A DNA stretch of 64,000 nucleotides from Cordia subcordata. Taxonomy: Eukaryota; Streptophyta; Magnoliopsida; Boraginales; Cordiaceae. Where the stretch lies: the NCBI GenBank assembly GCA_028554755.1, contig JAPTOF010000010.1, positions 5,802,001 to 5,866,000 on the forward strand, written 5' to 3'. The notes below the pieces were generated by a model. The model did not search any database. It saw only the letters and a program-made list of their open reading frames with translations, and was not told the DNA's origin. Both the position numbers and the translations under genes were made by a program. Every line of letters starts with the position of its first letter. Position 1 is the stretch's first letter. Positions 10,017 through 21,499 of the stretch are shown here, one piece after another.

Positions 10017-13000
10017 ATCTATCTATCTATCTATCTCTTAAGTATACTATTTTTTCCATTGGCAAGTAATATATATGCTAATGTTGGGAAGAGGAATCTT
10101 GGGATTTGATTTTGCAGAATTCGACTAAAATAACTGTAATAATTGCATGTTTTTCAGGAAACCTGCATGAAGTGCTAGTCCCATTGGAAGGAATGGGAGG
10201 TGGTGGAAAGCTACAACTAGAGGTAGGTTTCTTGTCAAAAACACAGAAGAATCAGATCTTATATAGTAGGTCAGATATTCCAGGTCTATTAAGACTAAAA
10301 TAGTGATCTACTTTCATCTGTCCTTTTACATATAGTCACAGGAAGTAGTTTGATTTTAATGGTAAATGGAGGAGAGTGTTTACAGTTATTATCTGGCCAA
10401 CCTAGATGATGGTTCCCTAGAGGCACAAATTTTACCAATGTGGCTATTTGATTTTGTTTTCATGCTGATTATCAACCTTGTCAGCGTGTGTTTGCTTGAC
10501 ATATGATAACCAATCAGTTAGGATTTTTTCGCTTAAACAAATGATCAACAATCAGTTAGGAAGGTTGGGGGATCTCTTATTACTTGTTCTTTTTTCTCAT
10601 CCATTCTTCCCCCACCACAGACACAGACACAGACACAGACACACACACTCTTGTTAAGTCAAATTTAGGATTTCTGGTTACACTGTGTCTCTTAAAACAT
10701 TTTTCTCCAAGTACAACATTATAGATAATGGAAAACTGAAAAACATATGACGTGGGACTCTATCAATGCTGTGATGAATAAATTTTATCTGGAAACCTTT
10801 TATAGAACTACATCTCCATATGCTGTTGATGAACAGTTGTACTTCTAGGCTTGTGCAAAGAACAAATGAGAACTTACTAATTGTGAAGGAAAATACTTAT
10901 TAATTGAAAGTTATCTAGTTGATATAATTAATAAGACAAGCAAAGAGAAGAAAAATCTGCATGGAAAAAAACAGAAAAAGCAGAAAGTAAGATATGTGGA
11001 TAGGAAAGCTCCTCTGAGTTCTGCAGTCACAAGAATGATCCTGCAGTGGGTAAAACCTAAAAGATGCACTTCCAATTTTTGCAAAGAAAGAAAATCCAAA
11101 GGAAGAGAAAATGTGCAACTGGGATTGATTTTTTTCTTGGGATAGATTAAACAAACGGGTCATGTCCTCATAAATCCTTCTCTAGGAGCACAGACTATAT
11201 GCATCTATTATTTGGACCAAGTGAGTAACTAAGTTGCTATCTGGAACTCTGGTCATTCAGGAACAAAACCTAATATTGCTGATCTTTTTATGACCTTTCA
11301 GATTAAGTACAAGAGTTTTGAGAAAATTGATGAGGAAAAGGACTGGTGGAAGATCCCCATTATCACAAATTTTATTCAGAATCATGGTTTTGAGTCAGCA
11401 TTGAAGAACATCATTGGCTCAGATTCTGTACAGGCAAGGCAGTTTGTGGAATTTGCATTCAGTCGGTTGAAGTCACTTAATGACACATATCTTCAGAAAG
11501 GCAGGGAGAGTTCTGATGGTCTTATTGGAGAGTCAGACATGTCCGCAGAGCCGGAAAACAATCCAGAAAGCACTCCAAATGACATAAAAGATGCGGAATA
11601 TTGTACTGAGAATCAGGAGATTGGCACTCGCCTGGATAAGAAGCCAGAAAATAGTAACATGGTAAATAAAATGGTTAATGGAGATAACTTTTCTGTGATG
11701 AATCTTATTAGTGAGGCCTCACATTCAGATAAACACTTCTGGAAGAAACTTGCCAATACTGTCAATCAAAATGTTGTTCAGAGATTCGGTTTTCCTGTCC
11801 CTGAGAAAATAAAGTGGGATGGATTTGAGTTGCTGAACAAAATCGGTTTACAGTCACGGGATATTGCAGAAGCAGGATATGTGGAGTCTGGGCTTGCTAC
11901 TCCAAAGGATCAGGAGCCCATTAATGGTGATGAAACCTCTGGCTCACAGACAACTAATGAAAATCAGTCATCACTACCTGATATTAAGAAGGTGACACAA
12001 GATTTGTTAAGGCAAACAGATGCTGTTCTCGGGGCATTGATGGTTTTAAATGCCACAGTTTCTCAATTTACTAAAGAAGCAGGTCTTCTGGAAAAGGATG
12101 ATAAAAAAGAAAATGCTAAAACTGAAGCAGAAACAAATGTGGCAGGGGATTCGATCGCTACACTCATAACAAGTCCGCCTGATGCAATAGAGTTGGATGA
12201 GAAAAAAGCTGAGGAGATGAGGGCACTCTTTTCAAAGGCAGAGAGTGCCATGGAAGCTTGGGCTATGCTAGCTACGTCTTTAGGCCATCCTAGTTTTATC
12301 AAATCTGAATTTGAAAAAATCTGTTTCTTGGACAACCCATCTACAGATACACAGGCAAGTTGATATCCCATCAGTTAGGTGCACCTTAATGATCTCAAAA
12401 TTAAGATCCCATCGTGCATGATCCATAGTTGTATTCCACTAATTTGACAAGGCAAATGTAAGATCATCTTATGTATGTGCTGCAGTTGACACTTTGGCGT
12501 GATTCAGTGAGGAAAAGATTAGTTGTTGCTTTCAGAGGAACAGAGCAAGTAGGTTCTTATGTCCTTCAACAATGTGAATTGTTACAAACATCTGTCTGTT
12601 ATGATGTTGTTTTTCTGATTTCTCTAGGCTAAATGGAAGGACTTACTGACAGACTTAATGCTAGTGCCTGCTGGGTAATAATGCTTTAACTCTACAATTA
12701 GAAGGGTTTGATCAGCTTACTCTTTCTTTTATGTTCTTTTCAGTTGCCTTGTTCTCTTTTATTCCCCCCAATAAGTTATGATCAGCTTACTCTTTCCTTT
12801 ATGTTCTTTTCAGTTGCTTTGTTCACTTTATTTGCCCCAATAAGTTATTTGGTAAGAGCCTGTGGAAATTTTGGGGAACATGTTTCTATGGTTCAAATCG
12901 AGTGTGTACATCATGCATCCTGGTGACAATGTCTGTGACATTTTAATTAGTGACTCATTGGTTGAACCAAACTAGCTTGAACAGGAAGATAACACTTTTG

Positions 13001-16000
13001 TTTTGTCAATTTTAATTTAGAACTACTAGGATGATTAAGTTTGAATATTCTGTACAAATGAAACATAGAATGTTTCTTTGGTTCATGTTAAATGAGGAAG
13101 AGATTTTCTTCGACTAATTGGTCATCCATGCCCAATTTATTTGAGTCCTCCACATAAGTAACTCCTATGGATCTTTAATATTTCTTGTTGTTCCTGATCC
13201 TCGAGTTGAACTTGAGCATTCCTAATTGTTATTTCTAACTTTTTTCAAAACTTGAGCATTCCTAATTGTTATTTCTAACTTTTTTCAACTTGTATAGGCT
13301 AAATCCTGAGAGGATTGGTGGTGATTTCAAGCAAGAAGTTCAAGTACATAAACTAACTTCCAGTTTCAATTTCGCACTCCTTTATTACCCTCATAGAATA
13401 TGAAAGTGAAACTTGTCTCCTTCATTTATGTTTTCCATAATTTGATGTGTGACATAAAATCGGCAGGTGCATAGTGGTTTTCTGAGCGCATATGATTCAG
13501 TTCGGACAAGGCTCATAACACTCATCAAACAGGTGGTTGGTTTTAGGTAAGTCATTTTTTTAACCAATTATTGACTTCACCAACTTTTTCTTAAGTTGGA
13601 ATGTCATTTTGTGAGGCCAACTTATGTTGTTGAAGTGTTATCTCCAAAACTAGTCACTTCCAAGGCTTGAGATCTTTGGCAAATGTGATTTTGCATATAC
13701 TCTAAATCGTTGATGTCAACTATGTCTTTGATGACAGTTTCTTTTCTTTCGCTTCATTTGTCTATACAAAAAAACTATGAATTTCTTCAGTGAGAACCAT
13801 CTTCGAAGTTCAATGTGCTTAAAGTTTTCAGGCCATGGTCTGAAGTAAAGGAAGCAACCAACAACCTTTTGCTTCATTTTACTTCCGACTGTAGTTTGGT
13901 AGGAGAACAATGGAAAGTTGTTCATATCATCAATATTCAAGCTAAGGACAGTAGCATGGAAATCATGTATGGTATTAAAGATATTGTATTTCTATGTTTC
14001 CACATAGGATGAAATATTAATTCATAATAAAATTTAGCTAATTCTAGGAGACACTATGAAATTTATTACTTAGTGCTAGGTTAATCTTATCCAAGAGAAG
14101 CAATAGAGTGATGAAGTTTTTCACTTAAGAACCCATGTGTTAAACCAACTTATCTTTCCAAGAATCATCTTTGACTAATCTGATTAATGTGTTGCCAGAT
14201 TTTGGAGGAACTGTGTCCTACATCAAATATATAAAACTGCCTACGCTAAATTAATTTTTAACATCTTATTTACTTGTTCAAAATAGGGAAGAAAGTCTTT
14301 TTCCAATTCCATTTGGTGGTTGTGGTTTGGTTAGTCCTTGCTAGTAAAGTTGCATTTGTTTGTCAGACATCCTTTTAACAACTTGTGTTCTTCTTTTAAA
14401 TGAAACTTGTGGAAAGATACTCATATTGGTAATGTAAGTATCTGTTGTAGCTTTTTTGTTGGCGATTATATGGTTGTTCTAACAACGAAAGCATCTGGAT
14501 CTTTGGGCAGAGATGATGGTCCTGAGCCACTGTCCAAATGGCAAGTATATGTGACTGGTCATAGTCTAGGTGGTGCATTGGCCACCCTCCTTGCTCTTGA
14601 GCTTTCATCAAGTCAACTGGCCAAGTTCGTACTTTCCTTCTGCTCATGTTGTTGGTGTGGCTAGGTCTTTATGTACTTATCTATCGCCAATTTGATGCCT
14701 GATTAACAGCTAAATGTAAGGCCCAAAATTTAAATCCGCTGAGTCTAGATGAATCAGTTGGTGGAATCAGCATTTTAACGTCTTACATGATACTTGTTGA
14801 TGGCTGCTTACGAGGATGGTTAACATCTATTTCTTGTTACTCAAGGGAACTCTTTCTGGTTTTCAAGTGAATTTGACTGCTTTATTTTGTCAATTTACAA
14901 CAGTTGAATCTTTTTTGTTTCCCATTACATTGGTGACTTCTCTATCATCTGAATACAGAAAATGTACTAGTTGAAGGTTTGGCATCTATGGATACTGGAA
15001 ATTGACTAAATTGGCATCTATGGATACTGGAAATTGACTAAACTTTAGATTAGTTGATCATTACTTAGTCATTTCGGAAATCCTTAGGATGAAATTTCGT
15101 TGGGTGAAATATTGCAACTCTCTGTGCTCTTTACCTGTGTCTAAGTCAATTGGCCAATTTTGTTGTTCCGTTCTGCTTATTTATGGTGCCTTCATCTCTC
15201 TTTTCTTTTGTACTGGATGCTGGCCAATGGTACAGCCAAACTGATGCACTTTTAAAAACTTACCTATTCTACGATTTATTATGCAGCATGACATATAGAC
15301 CTGTTGAAATTTTCTAATTGGCTTAGCGCTCAAAGTTTTATGCATCATTCTCTCTAGATATCATTTTGTTGGAGTTAGTACTTAAATTACTTTATCAGGT
15401 GAAAGCTCTATGCAAATCAGAAAAGAGATAAAGATGAGGAGATTGATTTACCTAGAGCAGTTAAATATCTTTAAATTAATGTTGTCAACGTACCTTGCAT
15501 GCACTGCATAACATCTGCATTATACTTGGCCAGATTTAGGGGCCCATTATGATGCTTGTACTCTGATGGCTTCTGAAGTTACAGGAAGCAGATACCTAAT
15601 CTCTATGGTATTTTATTTTGCTATGTATCACAGTCTGAAATCCTTTGTTTTAATCCTGATTTTGTATGTCTTATGTGGCAAATTAGAAGTAACTATCTGT
15701 TCTTGGGTGTGGACCTAAATTACTTCATGATGAATCTGAGAGATTCTTTTGATATACGTCATTTACTTTTTGTTGGGGTACCTTCTGTGTCAGGCATGGA
15801 GCTATTTCAGTGACTATGTATAATTTTGGATCTCCCCGAGTTGGAAACAAGAAATTTGCCGAAGTATATAACGAGGTAATCAAGCTTAATATATTCATCT
15901 CTTTCTCACAGTGGTTATAAAACATAGCTGGCTGTTGGGCCTTCAAGAAACCTTATAAATTTTGTAATGGAGAATAGAAGCAAATACCCGTCCTGGACTT

Positions 16001-18224
16001 CTGTGAGCTGACCTTGTTATCCTTGGAACAACTTTCCAGGTGTAACTATACATTCTTTTGAGAGTAGTCCTTGTTTCTACCAATGCAATATAAGTGTCCA
16101 ATCCTCATTCTTCCCTTTTCTGTTGATAGCAAGTGAGCATGTTTCATATGGTTTAAAGCAGTTATCAGCATGACCCTCTCAGCTTTTAGTACCAGTTGCT
16201 CCCCTTGTAGTATTAATGCGGTAGATGTCTTCTTTGAAGGCATAACTGAGAAGGAGCTTAGATACAGTTTATAACTCTTAGGCACAGTGAATCAGTAATC
16301 TGATCACATTTGGTCATTTGCTGCTATAATCCTGACATTTTCCGTGATTTTTTTGTGCTCTCTCCATATACTTGGCATCGGAGGATGACTTCTTCTAATA
16401 TCTGCCTTTTGCATACCAGAAAGTAAAAGACAGTTGGAGAGTCGTAAATCATAGAGACATAATACCTACAGTTCCCCGTTTGATGGGCTATTGCCATGTA
16501 GCTCAACCTGTTTATTTGGCTGCTGGAGATCTTGAAAGTGCACTAGTAAGTAGCCAGCTTTCAAGTCTGTATCTTGGGGTTATTTTACTTTTTACTTTTG
16601 GAGAATATAAGTACAAAAGCTCTGTTTCTTCATTAAAGAACTTGTCTCAAAGCTTGCTGATTTCGTTATTAGCATGACATTCACTTAAAAGTGGACTATT
16701 AGCTTGGATAGTTGATTGAAACTCAAAATTTGGGGAAGGATTTGCAATATGCAAACCTGCTCTGAGAAACTGACCCCAGGCTTTCATTATTTTTATAGGA
16801 AGATTTTTCTTCTTTTTTTTAGAAGTCATCCATTGTGACAAGGGTAGATATTTATACCTGTCAATACTTTTTTTTTTTTTTCCTTTTCCTATTTTTCCTT
16901 TTTGAATGTTCAAAAAATATCCTGATATCATCATATCATCAAAGATTTTCATCATATCACCAAATTTGTTTATTTCTTGTTTTCCATCTTTGAACCACCA
17001 AAGCCAATCTGCAGACAGAAGTTCTGTTTGTTTTCTGTAACCTTTTGTCTGTTCTGTAGTATCAACTTTTGGTTTTGTTAATCATTCATCAAATACAACC
17101 AATTAAGAACTGGTCTCAGCTGTCAGATTTCCCCCCCCCCCCCTTTTAGTGGGCTGGTTATGATGCTTTTTTTTCAGGAAAATGTGGACTTGATGGAGGA
17201 TGGTTATCAAGGTGATGTCATCGGGGAAGCCACACCAGATGTTCTTGTCAGCGAATTTGTATGTCCCACCTCCTATTTGTCTTCAGCTTGAATAATAAAT
17301 GTCTCGTAGAAACTTGTGCCTTTTATCTCCATCATGTACTTGTTCACGAGATTGTTACCATTTTCCCAATCAAGTTGTGAACCTGTTTCTTTAAAGTCAT
17401 CAGATGTGTTAGGTTGCTGGAGTTATCTGCACTGCCGTGCATGCTAGCCGCTCTTTGACTTCAGAACAAGCATGACAGTTCATGTATTTATTATTGAAAG
17501 CAGAATCTTGTTCAGATGTGATTTCAAAACAAGCAAGTTTGCTTACTATATGGTTAGGTCAGAAAGATGTAGCCGTGATGCTGTTTATAATATTTTGACC
17601 GTAGAAAAATCAATTACATGCTTACAAGTAAACTATAATGCACATGGAATAAACATAGAGTTGATAAGATTGAAATTCAATACAGCATCAGCTAAAGAAA
17701 TAAATGGGTGTATGCCCAATTACAGCACTATATATTTGTTCAAGTACTGTATTTCCTTTGCATCACAACAATATCATCTACGTATACGTGTGCTTATGAA
17801 GGACAATCTAGTTCAAGGTTAAAAAAGTCACTCTTGGAGGTCTTGCTGATATTTGATGTGTATCATCTATATCATGTATGCCAAGTTGTATGGTTTACCA
17901 AGTCCTAGTATATCTCTGATGTCTGATGTCATTTTTTATGCCGCATATTCTGTACAGATGAAAGGTGAAAAGCAACTTATAGAGAAAATACTGAACACCG
18001 AGATAAACATTTTCCGTTCAATAAGAGATGGAAGTGCACTTATGCAGCACATGGAAGACTTCTACTACATTACCTTGCTGGAGGTACTCTCTGACTCTAA
18101 TGATGCCTTCTGATTCTTGATGAAATCGATATCTTATGATGGACTGGTTAATTTTTCCCAGAATGTGAGATCAAATTATCAAACGGTCCCAAGGCTGCAA
18201 CTGAATGAAGAGAATAGCTTATAA
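5833..18224 (+). CDS. HIL1: Chloroplast class-3 lipase with C2 domain, HIL1-like, 873 aa, 18 exons
   Basis: Exons: 5833-6147, 7295-7353, 8113-8194, 8344-8411, 8831-8900, 9775-9856, 10158-10222, 11302-12354, 12486-12548, 12628-12674, 13298-13343, 13467-13546, 14511-14624, 15794-15875, 16420-16545, 17178-17258, 17958-18083, 18162-18224. All joins keep frame. The intron after 12354 has a GC donor. The first ~60 residues are rich in S, K, R and H and poor in acids, which suggests a chloroplast transit peptide. A C2 domain follows at about 134-247 (GTSDPYVVMELG, W-EEFAL). Next is a long acidic linker (about 290-590), mostly one exon. The alpha/beta-hydrolase lipase domain has the oxyanion motif VVAFRGTE (611-618) and the nucleophile elbow VTGHSLGGALA, with predicted Ser695. 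Asp755 (NHRDIIP) and His842 (MQHMEDF) would complete the triad. This order matches Arabidopsis HIL1 (At4g13550), which releases linolenic acid from monogalactosyldiacylglycerol in heat. The symbol is from memory of the family; the lipase call is firm. Confidence 0.88.
6185..6355. mobile_element. M1 MITE-like element copy C, in intron 1 of the lipase gene
   Basis: The left end GCCTGGATTAGCTTTTTTTT pairs with the reverse complement of the right end, GAGCCTGGTTGGATTGGCTT. The copy is shorter than A and D. It sits 37 bases after the exon 1 donor. Confidence 0.5.
6500..7000. other. Probable retroelement-derived insert in intron 1 of the lipase gene
   Basis: The stretch differs in texture from the surrounding intron. 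It has GTCCA blocks, ACCAATAGGATTATACTGG, and a late segment with ATGTGGGACAAG, features that recall plant LTR sequences. I could not find paired LTRs, a primer-binding site or a target duplication. This is a weak call. Confidence 0.2.
9983..10037. repeat. (CT)n then (CTAT)n microsatellite
   Basis: About 15 CT dinucleotides are followed by about six CTAT units, in the intron between lipase exons 6 and 7. It is likely length-polymorphic. Confidence 0.9.
10617..10648. repeat. CACAGA/CA microsatellite
   Basis: Four CACAGA units run into a short (CA)n tract, in the intron before the long lipase exon 8. Confidence 0.85.
12355..12485 (+). other. GC-AG intron in the lipase gene
   Basis: The donor is ACACAG/GCAAGT and the acceptor TGCTGCAG. 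Exon 8 up to 12354 is 1053 bases, exactly 351 codons, and exon 9 resumes LTLWRDSVRKRL in frame. If the intron were not removed, a TGA at 12361-12363 would end the protein before the catalytic domain. The flanking bases fit the strong consensus needed at GC donors. Confidence 0.85.
12711..12850. repeat. 70-bp tandem duplication in an intron of the lipase gene
   Basis: Two units begin ATCAGCTTACTCTTTC at 12711 and 12781 and end near AATAAGTTAT. They differ at only a few positions. Confidence 0.9.
13210..13289. repeat. 40-bp tandem duplication abutting the exon 11 acceptor
   Basis: Two near-identical units of 40 bases, each with CTTGAGCATTCCTAATTG and then TTTCTAACTTTTTT, end 8 bases before the 3' splice site AG at 13296-13297. 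Each unit carries a branch-point-like CTAAC and a T-rich tract. Confidence 0.9.
14979..15042. repeat. 32-bp tandem duplication in a lipase intron
   Basis: Two adjacent copies of a unit beginning TTGGCATCTATGGATACTGG occur at 14979 and 15011, in the intron between exons 13 and 14. The first copy differs, if at all, only at its junction. Confidence 0.85.
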
Positions 18225-20042
18225 ACAAATTCAAAGAATTGTACAGTGAGCAAAGAACATAGATATTCAGTCTTAATATTACATTTGACAAGGATTAGCT
18301 CTACTTCTCTGTTTAATTTTCAAATGCCAATTGTATAGTTATTGTACTTATCTTTACTTTGCACATGTTATCTGTTGTAACATATATAGTGCAAATCTGT
18401 ATGCATAGTCTTTATGTGAAATACAAAATACACTTCCCTCTCTACTACCACTCTATAATATCCCACCAAAAGAATCCATTGCTTTGGATTGTTTCTCTTC
18501 TCTTCTGGTTTCAAGTGAGGTCTAGCCGATCAGGGAAAACGACATCGGGTGGTTTGTTAACCACCCGAGAGGATGTAACACCTCTGTTTTCCTTCTCTAA
18601 CAGAGTGCTTTGATTGGTTTTATTGGAGAACATCCAGTCATTCATTCTTTTAGCTGTTGGTGTCCCTCCAGAGTTAACACAAAGTTGAGCGACATGGGGC
18701 CTTACATCAATCATAATATATAGACTTGTTCACATTTCGTACATGAATTATTGCTTGCTTTTCTCTGTTATGCTATCCTTAGTCGTCATTCATATACATC
18801 TGCTGTACAGTAATAATGTTTTAATATTATTTGACTTGGAAATCAACGTTTAGAATGATGGTTCTAACATTTTACCTTTCTGAACAAGAAAGCCTAAATC
18901 TTTTCACATCTGTTTTTATTCAATGAAAAAAGTTTAAACCATTATTTCATGGTTTTATGCATGAAAATATGTAAACCCTCTTGCGATTGGCTTTTCTTAG
19001 GGAAAAAATGCAAAAACTTCTCCAATCGAGAGGTAGTTTTCTTTTGGACTAAATGCAAAAATGAATTCTTTCTAAGGTTATAAATTTCATAGCATATAGG
19101 TGAACTTTAAGAGATACTTTCGGTTAGTCAAGATAATATTTGGATGGAAGGACAAAACGAAAGTTGGACAACTTGCAGTCACACACAGACGCTTAATCCG
19201 ATGCGTAATCTTTAATAAAATTAGCATGAAGTTAACGAGTTAAATCGTTGCTTTCTAAAATTGTATGCCAACGACCATTTTTGAAAAATGAGTACTTGCT
19301 CAAGTGGCAATGTTAAGCCACGATGAAACCGTGACTTGGACTCACGATTCTAGGAAAAAGAAATTAAAATGTGAAACTATGACTTGAAGACACAATTTCA
19401 AAAAATAAAAACAAAGAAATCATAAATTAAAGACGCGACTTCAGAAATCGTGTCTTCGACCCACAATTTTTATATAGCATAAACTTGCCACGTCAGCCAC
19501 TTGATTTATCCTTAAATAGCGTCTTGAAAAATACGATCTAGAAAAAGTTGGTTATTTTACTCTTTTCTCTCGAAAGAGTGTCATCTTGATAAATACTTTA
19601 TGTTTAAAAAAAAATTCATCTTTTAGTCATTACTCCGGCTTCTTTGTATATGAAGGAGGAACACAATAGACGTGGAGCTTATTCTTTTAGAACATAAACA
19701 AAGAGAGACCTGTTCTTTTCTTTTCTCTTGTCAGAAAAAGAAAGGGAGTAAAAAGAAAAGAAGAGAATTGACAAACAGAATTGGTGAATCCCAGGTACTT
19801 GTTTATGTTCTTTTCTTTTCATGGGACATTCGCACTACTGCACTTTTGGGAAAAGACGGGAAAAGAAAAAGATAGCTACTATTACACGACATAATTATAC
19901 ATTTTTAATTCTCTTATAACATTATAATATTATACAATAAGATGGGATGTAAATCCAAACGAAATGACTCCCTACAAACTATAATTTTTCTACTCTTAAT
20001 GTATAAAAGTACTTATTTTTTGAGGCATGATTGCTTTCTTGC
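18225..20042. other. Intergenic region between the lipase and the coiled-coil gene (tail to tail)
   Basis: The region starts with the lipase 3' untranslated sequence and ends with the 3' side of the minus-strand coiled-coil gene. It contains an inverted repeat with a 10-bp stem (18545-18554 with 18559-18568, 4-base loop) and a stretch at about 19320-19480 where GACTTGAAGACACAATTTC-like segments recur in diverged form. No coding gene is visible. The segment 18520-18710 is less AT-rich than its surroundings and unexplained. Confidence 0.4.
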
Positions 20043-21499
20043 TTAGTAGTGCAAGTTCTCTGAATGACTTTTAGCAACTAGTTTTGCTGCTTTCATCTTG
20101 TGGCTCATAATTCGCAAGCTTTGTCTCAGTATGTCTACTTCTCTATCCCTCTTAGATTCTTGATGCTCCATGGAAGCCACTTGGGCTTGTAGAAACTCAA
20201 TTGTTTCTTCTTTGGATTTCAATTGCTTCTGCAGCCTCTCCATTGTGTCATCATCTTCCTCTGCTGCTTTCAAGTACAGCATGTCTCCTGTATATAAGAT
20301 GATCAACACGCAACTTATTCACAAATTTTACCTGGAAAAACAATTTCAGTTTTTTTAAGGTATAGAAAGAATTGGACTCAGTTATGACTTATCTAAAGTA
20401 CGTTGAACTCTTCAGTAGTTTAAGGTTCCCTCATAACCCCTCTCTACGACATAACACTGAAAGGGAGGGACATATGCTATTAGAAAGTAGAGGAGAGTTA
20501 TGAAGGAGTTTCTATAACACACACTCAGATGTACATTAGAAGATTTTCTTTTTTCGTATCTTCTTTGGTCATGAAGGAATACTTTGCATTTCGTTTTTCT
20601 TTGTTTAAAAGACGGTATAGCAATTTTTCATTTAACGTCGTTGATGACTCAAACTTTAGATCTATAAATCTCAAGTAAAAAAATATTACCATTAAGTTAT
20701 ATCCTCTTGACCAATGCTTTCCAAAGCTAAAAGAACCAATTAAACTCAAGAGAATCCTTCAGCCCATGTCTTGCAAGTCAAGTTGCACAATCTTCTAGTC
20801 CAGTTAAGTCGGTATAACTTATTTAATGTGCGTTGAGTCCTTCTATATTTTAAAATTCCCTCATAACCCCTCTTTACTTCCTGATAAAGAACAATATCCC
20901 TTGAAAAGGAGGGACATATGCTATAAGGAAATAAAGGAGATTTGCGAAGGGAATTTTACAAGACAGGAGATTCGACGTACTTTAAATAAATCATAAGAAA
21001 CTTCAACCTGTTTTACCAGTTCTAAAAGTAGAATGCAGAAGAAGAAGAGAATGGCTTTACCTTGATGAGTCCTCTGAATAAGATCATCAAGCTCAATCTT
21101 GATTGCAAAGTAAAGCTGCTTCCACTTCTCTATGGCCTCTTCTCTCTGACTCTGCTCCTCCATAAGCCGCTCCAATAAGTAACTTCTCTCCAAGAGTTTC
21201 AAATCATTGCCATTTTTCTCACACACCATCCCATTCTCCATCCCTTTGAACCTTTCCTCAATGCAATCCAACTTCTTCCTCAACTTCTTAACTTCACCTG
21301 TCAACTTCCTCCTCTCCCTTCTCCATTCAGCTTCTCTGATAGCAAAAGCCACCATCTCTTGCTCATAAGCTCGGCTTTCGTTCTCTCTCATGCACATTAT
21401 CTCATTGATCTCCCCCTGAAGAAGCCTCACCTTGCTTTTCAAGCCTCCAACAACTTTCTCACTTGCATAACTCCTGTTCCTGACGTGAGAATTCCCCAT
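20043..21499 (-). CDS. Coiled-coil protein of unknown function, 227 aa, 2 exons
   Basis: Exon 1 is 21499-21061 and exon 2 is 20287-20043, joined by a GT-AG intron of 773 bases in phase 1. The protein starts MGNSHVRNRSYASEKVVGGL and ends AKSHSENLHY. Almost the whole chain is charged heptad-like helix: LKSKVRLLQGEINEIMCMRE, then REAEWRRERRKLTGEVKKLR, KLLERSYLLERLMEEQ and, in exon 2, MERLQKQLKSKEETIEFLQA. There is no signal peptide or membrane segment. I do not recognise a named family; it looks like a conserved plant protein of unknown function that probably dimerises through its coiled coils. A TTG codon 21 bases upstream is in frame, but the ATG at 21499 is the natural start. The intron holds two copies of a foldback element. 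Confidence 0.75.
20388..20545. mobile_element. Foldback MITE-like element, family M2 copy 1 (diverged)
   Basis: The left arm contains CCCTCATAACCCCTCTCTAC and the right arm, reverse-complemented, contains TCCTTCATAACTCTCCTCTA, so the element can fold on itself. The centre shares GGGAGGGACATATGCTAT with copy 2 at 20812-20997. The ends are blurred and the boundaries approximate. It lies in the intron of the coiled-coil gene. Confidence 0.55.
20812..20997. mobile_element. Foldback MITE-like element, family M2 copy 2
   Basis: Arms of about 70 bases: the left has AACTTATTTAATGTGCGTTG and AAAATTCCCTCATAACCC; the right, reverse-complemented, has GATTTATTTAAAGTACGTCG and AAAATTCCCTTCGCAAATC. The centre GGAGGGACATATGCTATA is shared with copy 1. 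Both copies are in the same intron of the coiled-coil gene. Confidence 0.65.

Noticed and set aside
10915..11163. Minus-strand F/L-rich frame in the lipase intron
   Set aside because: It is an artefact of an A-rich intron read in reverse, without any family pattern.
11290..12363. 357-codon open frame starting with ATG as a separate gene
   Set aside because: It is exon 8 of the lipase read through a GC donor. The upstream bases end in a splice acceptor, and the C2 domain runs directly into it.
12063..12371. Minus-strand frame of 102 codons
   Set aside because: It is the antisense shadow of lipase exon 8, with no start context or similarity.
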